This document shows, piece after piece, positions 28,601 to 38,998 of a DNA stretch of 64,000 nt. Made by a program: the position numbers and the translations under genes. Below the pieces are notes generated by a model that worked only from the letters and a program-made list of their open reading frames with translations, made no database searches and had not been told where the DNA came from. Position 1 is the first letter of the stretch; every line of letters begins with the position of its first letter. Origin of the DNA: CALDTK01 sp045110575 (GTDB lineage Bacteria; Bacteroidota; Bacteroidia; Chitinophagales; Saprospiraceae); contig JBGCGF010000023.1 of NCBI GenBank assembly GCA_045110575.1, positions 1 through 64,000 of the forward strand. Direction: 5' to 3'.

Positions 28601-31600
28601 CTGTGCCACTGGATCTGCGATGCCGTTCACCTCTACCGTTTCGGTAGCTGTACTTCCGACTGCATCAGTGACAATGAGCGTGTAGCTGCCATTTCGTCCT
28701 GCACCCGCATTAGCGATTACTGGATTCGCATCTGTTGAAGCAAAGCCGTTAGGTCCTCTCCAAGCGTACGTATATGGAGGTGTACCGTCTGCAGCATTTG
28801 CAGTAAGCGTCAAGTCTTCTGCAGAGCAATCCGCAGCGAGCGTGTAGCTGAATGTAGGGGTAGTCGTAGGCGTTTCAAACAAGATTACCGTAAATGGTGG
28901 ACTGGTCTGCGTACAGCCGTCAACCACCACTGTAACGGTGTAGTCACCGTCATGAACACCTTCTTCCGTTGGGTTGATGGTAATCGAATTGCCCGTGAGG
29001 CCGGTAATGTTCTGCGTTGTTCCTCCAGGCGTACTCCATGTGTAGGTCACATTCGAACCTTGATATGTTGGAATACTCAACGTCGTGCTTCCTCCTTCGG
29101 TAACTGGTCCTGCAGCGGTAATCAAAGGTTGAGCGAGCGGCTCAACAACACCACTAACTTCTACCGTTTCGGTAGTCGAACAACCGTTCGCATCAGTGAC
29201 AACTACTTGGTAGCTGCCGTTTGCATCAGGAGTTGCTGTAGGGATTGTTGGATTGGCCACTGTTGACGCAAAGCCGTTCGGACCTGTCCAAGCATAGGTG
29301 TAAACACCTGTTCCTCCAACGGCCGTACTAGTGAGTGATAGATCACTCGCACTACAGTCAGGTGCAGGAGTATAACCAAAGTTTGGCGTTGCTGTCGGTG
29401 CAGGTGTTACAACTAGTGTTGTTACAGCTACCGGACTTGAGCAAGTGCCCCGCGTTACGGTAAGTTCATAAATACCACCAGTTGTCGCGTTGTTGATCTC
29501 GTAGACACGATCCGTTGACAGGAGTGTTGCAGATCCTTGCAGGCGCCACTCGTAGGTAGCACCATCGACTCCACCTGCGGTGAGGTAAGCCGTTTCTCCT
29601 TCACAATGCGGGCCGCTATTGCTAGCTGTTGCCGTTGGAATTCGATCTACTTGTACAGCTGCAGGAGCACTCACTGGAGAGTCGCAACCGTCAACGGTTA
29701 CTTGTACCGTGTATGGTCCGACAGCGAGGGCATCACTTGCTGGAATTGAGATGATAGCAGTGTTGCTTCCGATAGAAGCACCGTTACCATTCGTCCAAGC
29801 GTAGTTGACCGTTGTACCTGTATAGTTCGTTGGTGCACTGAGTTGGATGTTGTCATCCTCACACACTGGGCTATTCGTGTTGACTACTGGAGTAGCCGGA
29901 ACATCCTCAATGTTGCTGACCGTTACACTATTTGTAGCTGTACATCCACTCACGTTAGCCGCGGTGACCGTGTACGTTCCGTTCATTGAAGCATTCACTC
30001 CACTGAGTGTTGGATTCAATGCGCTCGAGGCAAAACCTGCTGGTCCTGTCCAAGCATACGTAGTCGCATTGGTAGCATTCGCTGTGAGGGTGAGGTCATC
30101 ACCTGTACAGAGAGAACCTACCGTTGCACTTGGCGCTACCGTTGGCTGATCAAGAACATCGACTGCAATCGGTGCACTTGTTTGTGTACACCCATCCACG
30201 GTAACCGTGAGGCTGTAGTTGCCCTCGTGCGTTGCTGCATCGAGCGGATTGATGGTCAATACATTGCTGTTCTGACCAGTAATATTCGTAGTCGTACCTG
30301 CTGGGGTTGTCCAAGCGTATGTAACGCTTGTACCCGTGTATGCAGGAACGCTGAGTGTCGCTGATTGACCTTCACATGCCGGGCCGCTCGAAGCAATAAC
30401 TGGCGTTGTAATCGGATCAACAATGTCGCTTACCTCTACCGTTTCTGTGGTTGTACAGCCATGACTGTCGGTTACTGTTACGAAGTAGCTACCGTTGGCC
30501 GCAGAAGTGGCATTCGGAAGCGTCGGGTTAACGTCGGTTGAGCTAAAGCCATTCGGGCCTGTCCAATCATACGTGTATGCAGGAGTTCCTACACTTGCAT
30601 TACTTGTCAAGGTCAAGTCTGCTGCACTACAATCTACATTCGCGGTGTAACTGGCCGTTGGTGCTACCACAACTGGTGGGTAAACAAGAACAGTTACAGC
30701 AGGACTCGTAAGCGTACATCCGTCAACCACCACTTGAAGTGTGTAGTCACCGTTATGCGTCGCTGCCACCGCTGGATCAATGATAATCTCGTTGGTGCTG
30801 AGGCCAGTAATGTTGTCGGTTACTCCTAGAGGAGTGGTCCAAGTATAGACTACAGATGTGCCTTCGTAAGAAGTACCAGTAATCGTGACTGCGCCACCTT
30901 CACATACCGGACCGCTCACATTGAGGATCGGTTGCTGAGGTCCAGCAGGGATGTTGTTTACGTTCGTTGATGCGGTCGCCATTGCGCCGTTCGAATCGGT
31001 AATGGTAACCGTATAGCTCCCGTTATCCGTTGCATCAGCACCTACGATTACTGGATTCGCATCTGTTGAAGCAAAGCCGTTCGGGCCTGTCCAGCTGTAT
31101 GTGTATGGAGCTGTTCCTGCAGCAGCATTTGCTGTTAGCGTAAGATCAGCGGCACTACAGTCTGGATTGACGGTGTAGGTAGGTGTTGGATTAACCGTTG
31201 GCACACCAAACACTTCGAAACTGGTCGAAGCAGCCGCGCTGACGCAACCGTTGATTTCAACTGTGACGAAGTAGGTGTACGTTCCAACAGCTGGTGTAGG
31301 AAGGGTTAGGTTTTGCGAAAGCGAAACCAGTGTACCTATTGTTGCAGGGTCTCCATCGTACCAGCGGTAAATCGCTGTTCCAGCTGGAGTTGCCGAAGCA
31401 GTAAGCGTTACATCGCCGCCAATCACCACATCACCACTGTTCGTAGCGGTTGCAGTTGGAGCAGCATAGATCGTCGCTGAAGTTGTTGGGCTAGTTGCCA
31501 CACATCCGTTTGCATCGGTGACGCGCACACTCCAGTTTCCAGCGTCATAAGCTGGGTTGATTGAAGTTAATGTAAGCGAGCTTGCTGCTGGTGGAGCTTC

Positions 31601-32725
31601 GTTGGTTATCGCTTTTACGAGACCATCTGGTCCGATCCACTCAAACGTTGAGCCGATGGTTGGAGAGCTCAATTCAAGGTCATCACCATCGCAAATTGCA
31701 GTGGTGAAAATCTCAGGATCAGCTTGCTCAATCAGTAGTGTTGTGACATCAACTGTACTCACACTTGTGCAACCGCTTACGCTGGTTACCGTGAGTGTGT
31801 AGGTGCCATTATTCGCTACCGTTGCAGGGTCAATCACAGGATTGGCCGCAACAGAATTGAATCCGTTTGGACCTGTCCATGCATAGCTATCTACGCCACC
31901 TACTGCGGCAGCAGAAAGCTCAAGACGACCTTCATCGCAAGCATCAGCAACGTTGGATGTTGCTGTAGCCGAAGGCTCTGGGAATACCGTCACCGCAATC
32001 GGATCACTAACAAGCGTACAGCCGTCAATGACAACGGTAACGCGATACTCGCCTGCATTGTCAGCTGCCGTTACAGGGCTCAGCGTCATCGTTGCTGACC
32101 CTTGTCCCGCAGCATTCGCAAGTATCGTAGATCCACCGACAGTTCCGAAGCCATTGGCATCGTACTCCCAAGTGTAGGCTACACTCGACCCGCTGTATGC
32201 AGGAATACTGAGCGTGATCGTTCCGTCTTCACAAGCTGGTCCGTCAGAAGTAATCTGTGGCTCAGGTTGTGCATTTTCTATGGTTGTTACATCGACAGAT
32301 GCGGCAGCTGTACAGCCGTTCGCATCTGTTGTTACAAGCGAATAGGTTCCGTTATTCGACGCCGAAGCATTGGTAATAACTGGACTCGCTACCGCAGACG
32401 TAAAGCCGTTCGGGCCTGTCCATGCATAGCTGACAATTGCTCCAGATCCTGCGGTATTAACTGTAACCCCAAGCGTGAGATCTGCAGGGCTGCACGCAGC
32501 TTTGAGCGTGTACGACTGTGTTGCAGTAATGTCAGCTGCCGTGTTGATCGTAGCTGTTGTCGTTGCAGTTTGAACACCACATGCATTCGCATCAACAAGG
32601 ACTTCGTAAATCGTTGTCGCACTCGGGCTAACCGCAAAGATTCGATCTGTACTGAGGATTGTACCTGTTCCACTTACACGCCATGCGTAAGTTGCCCCAG
32701 CTAAATTTCCTGCAGTGAGTGTGAT

Positions 32726-32739
32726 GCTTTCGCCAAAAC
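32726..32739 (-). repeat. GTTTTGGCGAAAGC 14-mer, perfect copy
   Basis: This copy is inside the giant adhesin and is read in the frame giving CFGES at a position where sister modules have CEGE or similar. The motif therefore replaces ordinary module sequence. Confidence 0.9.
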
Positions 32740-35580
32740 AAACTGGACCGTCGTTGCTCGCGCTAACGGTTGGAGCTGAAACTACATCTACTGCATACGG
32801 AGCAGCTGTCGGAGCTGGACATCCATCGACAGTAACATCTAGACGATAAGGAGAAATTGCATTTACGTTCGTTGATGCAAGTGTCAAACTCGCACTCGTT
32901 CCGACAACAGTACCGTCGCCGTTCGTCCAAGCATAGACATACGCTCCACCTGATACTTCGTAGCCCGTAGCTTGAAGTACTAGGTTGTCGCTAGTACATA
33001 CTTCGGCCTCACCTGAAATGACTGGCTGATTTGGTAGCACTTGGATCGTCGTTACAGAAACCGTTGCAGGTGCACTCTGGCAACCCGCAGCACTCGTCGC
33101 TACAACAGTGTATGCACCATTGTCAGTAAGATCAACTGCATTCAAGGTTGGGTTGGCAGCCGTTGAGGTAAAGCCGTTCGGACCTGTCCATACAAAGCTC
33201 ACTGCACCAATACTGTTTGCCGCCAGCTGAACTGTTTCTCCTTCGCAAACAGGAGTTGCGGTTGCCGTAGGGGCAACGGTTGGAGTTGCAGTTACCGCTA
33301 CCACAACATCTGTACTCATAAGCACGCATCCGTCAACATCCACAGTGAGTCAATACTCACCATCGTGGTTTGCTGCCGTGGCAGGTTTTAGCGAAAGCTG
33401 AGAAGTCCCTTGGCCTGTACTCGCCGTAACCGTAGTCGTTGCTGCAGCTCCAGCACCGAAGCCGTCTGCATCATATTCCCACGTGTACGTCACCGAGCTA
33501 CCTGCATAGCTCGTGCCCGAAAGCAAGATTTCATCGCCTGAACAAGCCGTAGCATCACTAACGCTAATCGCAGGCTGCTGAGGTCCAGCAGGGATGTTAT
33601 TTACATTCGTTGATGCGGTCGCTGTAGCGCCATTTTGATCTGTAATTGTTACGGTGTAGCTACCGTTATCCGTTTCATCTGCACCTACAATCACAGGATT
33701 AGTAGCTGTTGAAGCGAAGCCGTTAGGGCCTGTCCAACTGAAGGTATATGGGGCTGTTCCTGCCGCAGCATTTGCTGTGAGAGTAAGATCAGCAGCGCTA
33801 CAATCTGGTGCTACCGTGTAGCCTGGTGTTGGGTTAACTGTTGGTTCGTCAAACACTTCGAAGCTGGTCGAAGCAGCCGCACTGAGGCAACCGTTAATTT
33901 CTACCGTTACGAAGTAGGTGTATGTGCCTGCTGCAAGACCAACAAGGGTTGGGTTTTGCGAAAGCGAAACAAGTGTACCTGTTGTATTTGGATCACCGTC
34001 ATACCAGCGGTAAGTAGCAGTGCCAATTGGTGTTGCAGAAGCTGAAAGCTGGACATCATTACCGATAACAACATCGCCGCCGTTAGTTGGTAGTGCTGTC
34101 GGCACTTCATTGACTGTTACAGTTGCAGTGCTTGATGTTGCCATACAACCGTTAGCATCAGTAGTGCGAACGCTCCAATCGCCTGTTCCATATTCTGGGT
34201 CGGCAGTCGTAAACGTTGTTGCTTCAGCGCCAGCACCTGTTGTGGTGCGAACGACTGATCCGTTTTTGAGCCACTCATAGCTTGTGGCAACCGCTGTCGT
34301 TGAAAGGTCGATGTCATCTCCAGCGCAAAGGCCAGGAGTCGTTACGATGTCAATTGCAGCAGGCTCAGTTAGAATGTCATCCACCGTTACGGTTGAAGTT
34401 GCTTCACATCCACTCGCTGTAGTTACAGTGAGTACATACTCACCATTGTTATCTACGCTAGCTGCACCAATTGTGATACTATCTCTATTCCAAACCGACT
34501 GTTGTAGGCCTTCCCTGTTATATTGAAAGTAGCTTCAATTTGTACTCCGTCCTCCACGCAAAGAGGAGAAGGAAGCGTGCGAGTAGATGAAGAGGTCAAA
34601 TTTGGCACCGCAATATCTAGGGCAACACCATAAGACAAGTTGGCCGCAGATTGACAAACCTGCCCCCCACAACCATAATTAACGGCTACAGCAGAGGCTA
34701 AGCTATCACAGCTAACAATTTCGACATCTTCACTTATGGTCCAGACATCATCTTGAGCGAATGGCCAATTGAGCGTTGGGTAAGTAGCCTCTGAAATAAT
34801 TAGTGCCCCTCCATTTCTAGTAAGGCCTATGAGATTTAAAGTTGTATTGCCATCTGAGATCAACTGATTGGTTACATCAATACCACTTTCATACTCAACA
34901 CTTACGCTAAATTCATTGAGAATAGAAAACTGACCCGTTTGCTCGATCTCGACTTCCCGAGTAAAAACATCACCTACTTCTCGATCAACTAAGAGTGCAT
35001 TAGTGCTTCCATTGACGACCAACTGCGGTTGAGCAAACGTATTGTTGATAGGGCTAGAGACATCGGTAAAAATAGCTTCATTGGAAGCTACAGCGATTTC
35101 AAGTACGACTGGATTTGAAAAGTCCGCATTGCAGTCATAAAGCAGTTTGAATGCCACAGTACCAGACTCGCCACCCGTAAGATTGGGCAGATCTATTTCG
35201 AGGGTATCGACATTCACACTTGCGCTTGCAGCACCACTCGGGTGCGCAATCACATCTCGTATAGAACCACTTTGATACGTAACCCCCGCAGGAAGAACCA
35301 CTGTCAATTTGGGGTTTGTAGCTGGGCTTCCTACACCTACCCAATTCATCTGGTATTCCCCAGCTGGATCATTCTCACAAAAATTAATCGAAAACGCTCC
35401 AGGATTCTCCATCTTGGGCGTACCCCAACCCAGCTGCGCATAACTAGTATTCACCAAGCACAATAATAAAAGTAAGCCAAGGAGACGCCCAACCTGCAAT
35501 GAAGGGACGCTCGCGACACTACTTAAAAAAGCCCGAGCTCTCCCTTTCGTGATTTGATATATATAAATGTATACTTTCAT

Positions 35581-36312
35581 AAAATGGTTGGCCACTGCCC
35601 CATCCAGATTCGTATATCAAGAATCAGTAATAGCACAGCTACACCCAGACCTTAAAATAAACGGATTGAAAAAAGATAAATTGATCCACTAGGCACTGCT
35701 GCAATACATATGCCTAAGCCACTATGAATGAGTCTGACACTATGCATTCCTAATTAGCTAACAGTCGACTACACATTACAATAACCCTGATGCGCCTATT
35801 GTCGCTAATAATCCCACCGAAGTCAACTAGAAATCATCCAAGTCAAAAATCCGCCAACCACCTTGCAAAAACGGCTGGTCAGCCTAATAAACTCACAGAA
35901 CATAGCTCTAACTGGAGCTAGGGCTAATAGGGGATTAGCGCTTCCCCCATTTAAGCCTGTTTTACTGCTTTCTCCGCTTACAAACAGCTCTTTAGGCACA
36001 TCTCCACCCTCGAAGAGTACTCTTCGACAGTCAAAGCTTCTGACACACTCGGAGGAACAACACAGCGGACGATTAGACACCTAATAAATTAATCGCTACT
36101 TCTTCGATTTGCCAAGCATACCTGACATTGAGGTCACCCGCGACTTCTCTGACACTGTTTCCTGACTCGGGTTCGAGCTGCCTTCAAGTGTGCTACATGC
36201 ACTTTGAAATTAGAAACGATAGTTTCCTGAACCTTTGCGAAGGATTACCCTAAAAACCATCGTCTATAGGACTGTCTACCTTTACGATTGGACATCTAAA
36301 ACTAGCTTCCCT
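35581..36312. other. Divergent intergenic region
   Basis: About 730 bases separate the adhesin operon (minus) from the CotH gene (plus). Overlapping frames on both strands at 35823-36084 have no signal peptide, start context or recognisable motif and are not annotated. No hairpin terminator is expected between divergent genes and none was seen. Promoters of both large genes should lie here but could not be identified with confidence. Confidence 0.45.
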
Positions 36313-38595
36313 TTGAAAAACTTCCTTCCCTTACTCTTTATACTCTTCCTTCTGCCGCTAACGAGCTCAGCACAGGACCTTTACGACCTTACCGTCGTCC
36401 AAACCATAGAGATAACCTTCGCCGAAAGCAACTGGGACCAACTTCTTGATGCTCAAAAAGCTGGAGCTGAAGACTACACAATGGCCCAAACGGTGGCCAT
36501 CAATGGTGAAGTCTACGACAGCGTCGGTGTGAAGTACAAGGGTAACAGTACCTACAATGCTAACCAGGCTAAGAACCCCTTCCACATTGAGCTTGACACC
36601 TACAAGGAACAGGAGCACCAAGGCTATTCAGACATCAAGTTGAGTAACGTAGCAAATGACCCTTCTTTCGTCAGAGAGGTACTTTCGTACGAGATCCTCC
36701 GCAACTACATGGATGCCCCACTATCCAACTACGCTAATGTCTACGTGAACGGTAACCTCATTGGACTTTACTCCAACTCAGAAGCGATCAATAAAGACTT
36801 CGTCAAGGATCGTTTCGGTTCAAAGAACAACACCTTCATCAAGTGTAACCCTATCGAAGGAGCAGGGCCAGGATCAACCGATCTACCTAACCTGGTCTAC
36901 CTAGGAACAGACAGTGTAGAGTACTACCCAGCGTACGAACTTAAAAGTGACTACGGTTGGGCGGACCTCCTTAATTTCTGTGATACACTTGCAAATGAGA
37001 CTGCAAGTATTGAGCAACTTCTTGATGTAGACCGCGCGCTTTGGATGCTTGCATTCAACAACGTTCTCGTCAACCTTGACAGTTACATCGGTGGCTTCGC
37101 ACAGAACTACTACCTCTACCAAGATGATGCTGGTCGTTTTCTACCTGTGGTTTGGGACCTCAACGAAAGCTTTGGAAAATTTTCAATGACAGGTAGTGGA
37201 AATTTACGCAGCACTGCAGACAAGCAACAAATGTCAGCACTTCTTCAACTTAACGATGCTGACTACCCACTCATCAGCAAACTGCTCAACAACGCTACCT
37301 ACCAGCGCATGTACATCGCACATTGTAAGACGATGCTCAACGAAAGCTTTGCAGACGGTAGCTACCTAACAACAGGTCAAACTCTCCAGACTTTAATTGA
37401 TGCCGACGTACAGGCAGACGGAAACAAGTTCTTTACTTACGCCAACTTTACAACCAACCTGACCTCAGACATCACATCTGGTGGAGGACCAGGAGGTGGA
37501 TCATCAGTACCAGGCATTACAAACCTGATGGACGGTCGTGTGAGTTACCTACTCGCTCAATCACAGTTTACTGCAACGGCACCAAGCATAGGAGCCGTTA
37601 CTGCTAGCGCAAGTGGTGTTCTTGGACAGTCGCTTTTCCTTACTTCAAATGTGAGCGATGCAAACACAGTTACACTAGCCTACCGCACCGACGACGAAGC
37701 TCCTTTCGAGAAGCTTACCATGTTGGACGATGGTCAAAACGGTGACGGAGCAGCTGGTGACGGCGTTTACGGTATTGCATTCACACCTACCGCGAGCATC
37801 ACAGAATACTACGTGTACGCTGAGAACAACGAGGCTGGCGCATTCCTCCCGACCCGCGCTGCACATATATTCTCAACGCTTCTTGCTACGCAAACAAGCA
37901 CAACTGTTGGAGACGTCGTGATCAATGAGTTTCTAGCTTCAAACGATGCAGGTCAGACTGACGAAGACGGTGAATTCGAAGATTGGATCGAACTATACAA
38001 CAACACAAATGCAAGCATCGATCTCGCTGGCTACAGCCTCAGCGACGACGGTGACGACCTACAGCAATGGAGCTTCGAAGCAGGTACAAGCATTGCTGCT
38101 GGCGGATATCTCGTGATCTGGGCAGACAAAGACAGTTCTGCAACTGAACTTCACGCCAACTTCAAACTCTCTGCAGGAGGAGAGTCAATATTCCTATCTG
38201 ACGCTTCAGGTACAATTATAGACGAGGTCGTTTTTGCAGACCAAACAGCAGACGTCAGCTATGGTCGCTTCCCTAACGGAACAGGCGATTTCCAGACGAT
38301 GAGTCCTACGTTCGGTGCTATGAACTCAAGAGTGAGTTCTACCAGTACAGCTTTCGCCAAAACCCAGGTTACCGTTTTCCCTAACCCAGTGCGTGATGTA
38401 TTAACCATTGAACTAGAAGAGGCACTAACAGCCAACACTACCCTACGCGTGTTTAACGGACTTGGCCAAGTTGTGCAGGAGCAACAACTCGCGATTGGCG
38501 ACACCCGCACAACAATGAGTGTATACTCACTTACAACTGGCATGTATGTCATCCAGTTAGGAGATGGAACTTCTATCCGCTTTGTGAAGGATTAG
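36313..38595 (+). CDS. CotH-family protein with lamin-tail domain and T9SS type A sorting domain
   Basis: From a TTG at 36313 the product has 760 residues and starts with an ideal signal peptide (KNFLPLLFILFLLPLTSSAQ after the initiator). There is no ATG upstream; another TTG at 36235 would add 26 residues. The CotH-like region (about 15-380) has VKYKGNSTYNANQAKNPFHI, LSYEILRNYM, LYSNSEAINKDF, YELKSDYGW and the acidic motif VVWDLNESFGKF. A Gly-rich linker, a beta-sandwich region and a lamin-tail domain (about 540-665; VVINEFLASNDAG, DWIELYNNTNASIDLAGY) follow. The C-terminus is a type A sorting domain (VTVFPNPVRDVL to SIRFVKD). CotH proteins are atypical kinases of spore coats and secreted proteins; in Bacteroidota the substrate is unknown. 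A perfect 14-mer lies at the linker before the sorting domain. Confidence 0.88.
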   Translation: MKNFLPLLFILFLLPLTSSAQDLYDLTVVQTIEITFAESNWDQLLDAQKAGAEDYTMAQTVAINGEVYDSVGVKYKGNSTYNANQAKNPFHIELDTYKEQEHQGYSDIKLSNVANDPSFVREVLSYEILRNYMDAPLSNYANVYVNGNLIGLYSNSEAINKDFVKDRFGSKNNTFIKCNPIEGAGPGSTDLPNLVYLGTDSVEYYPAYELKSDYGWADLLNFCDTLANETASIEQLLDVDRALWMLAFNNVLVNLDSYIGGFAQNYYLYQDDAGRFLPVVWDLNESFGKFSMTGSGNLRSTADKQQMSALLQLNDADYPLISKLLNNATYQRMYIAHCKTMLNESFADGSYLTTGQTLQTLIDADVQADGNKFFTYANFTTNLTSDITSGGGPGGGSSVPGITNLMDGRVSYLLAQSQFTATAPSIGAVTASASGVLGQSLFLTSNVSDANTVTLAYRTDDEAPFEKLTMLDDGQNGDGAAGDGVYGIAFTPTASITEYYVYAENNEAGAFLPTRAAHIFSTLLATQTSTTVGDVVINEFLASNDAGQTDEDGEFEDWIELYNNTNASIDLAGYSLSDDGDDLQQWSFEAGTSIAAGGYLVIWADKDSSATELHANFKLSAGGESIFLSDASGTIIDEVVFADQTADVSYGRFPNGTGDFQTMSPTFGAMNSRVSSTSTAFAKTQVTVFPNPVRDVLTIELEEALTANTTLRVFNGLGQVVQEQQLAIGDTRTTMSVYSLTTGMYVIQLGDGTSIRFVKD
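38350..38363 (-). repeat. GTTTTGGCGAAAGC 14-mer, perfect copy
   Basis: This copy is in the CotH gene at the linker just before the T9SS sorting domain. The coding strand reads AFAKT, immediately followed by the VTVFPNP motif. Confidence 0.9.
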
Positions 38596-38622
38596 AAATC
38601 TACTTGTGTAAGTAGATTTCTA
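38593..38622 (+). terminator. Perfect hairpin beginning at the CotH stop codon
   Basis: A perfect 13-bp stem (TAGAAATCTACTT against AAGTAGATTTCTA, four-base loop) starts with the TAG stop codon itself. It lacks a T-run and may act in RNA stability or together with the next hairpin. Confidence 0.7.
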
Positions 38623-38641
38623 AGGCTACGCCGTGAATTCT

Positions 38642-38686
38642 AAAAATGCCGACTTCTGTGTTAACGCACGGAAGTCGGCATTTTCA
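38642..38686 (+). terminator. Rho-independent terminator
   Basis: AAAATGCCGACTTC at 38643-38656 pairs perfectly with GAAGTCGGCATTTT at 38671-38684 around a 14-base loop. A/T ends on both sides make it usable in either direction. Confidence 0.85.
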
Positions 38687-38998
38687 GTTAAGACTAGTCT
38701 TCCGGAAGGAAGGATTACGGCCACTTGGTCAAGCTTTGACTTGAGAGTCCCCTACATGTTGCCTGATGTCAATTGAGCCGTTTTTACATCGTCAGAAAAC
38801 ACATAACACCTATCGGGTAATTCAACCTAACAGGCTGTTACACATCCTTGATTCACTGCTGTCAACTTGTTAATAGTGCGCAGATTTAGGGTATAAAACA
38901 AGGTTAACTCAGAGACTTAAGAAGTCTTATTCTATTTTGGAGATCCAGGGCAATCTGTCACAAAAGATGGCCTTTTCTATTCTCCAGAAGATTTGATA
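38687..38998. other. Intergenic region before the DUF11 gene
   Basis: About 310 bases with no frame of coding character. It presumably carries the promoter and leader of the DUF11 gene; no certain -7/-33 pair was found. Confidence 0.45.

Larger units (their letters stand above)
19941..35580 (-). pseudogene. Giant Ig/PKD-like repeat adhesin with type B T9SS sorting domain, interrupted three times
   Basis: Read with one base added at each of two T-runs and one stop codon bypassed, the frame spans about 5,213 residues. The ATG at 35580 (a GTG at 35595 is also possible) precedes a long signal peptide with core LLGLLLLLCLVNTSYAQ. A DUF11-like N-terminal region is followed by several dozen Ig/PKD-like modules with recurring WTGPNGFxST, SGPTCEGG, EWIGPNGAS and VTDANGCxATS motifs, and three GNWTSLTG-type modules. 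Near the C-terminus are a Big_9/cadherin-like stretch and the type B (gliding-associated) sorting domain, SVITPNNDGYNDSF to IDGYVYIQR. The interruptions are near 34492, at 33350-33352 and near 28588. Both reading frames flanking each lesion keep conserved modules, so they are recent or are assembly errors. The porP and PorE-like genes follow. It is probably a SprB-like surface adhesin. Confidence 0.9.

Noticed and set aside
19941..35580. Treating the adhesin as four separate genes
   Set aside because: Internal segments lack signal peptides, start at codons inside modules, and join perfectly when one base is added at each T-run and the TGA is read as sense.
35823..36084. Overlapping frames on both strands before the CotH gene
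   Set aside because: Neither has a signal, domain or credible start context. One might be a decayed fragment but the sequence alone does not show it.
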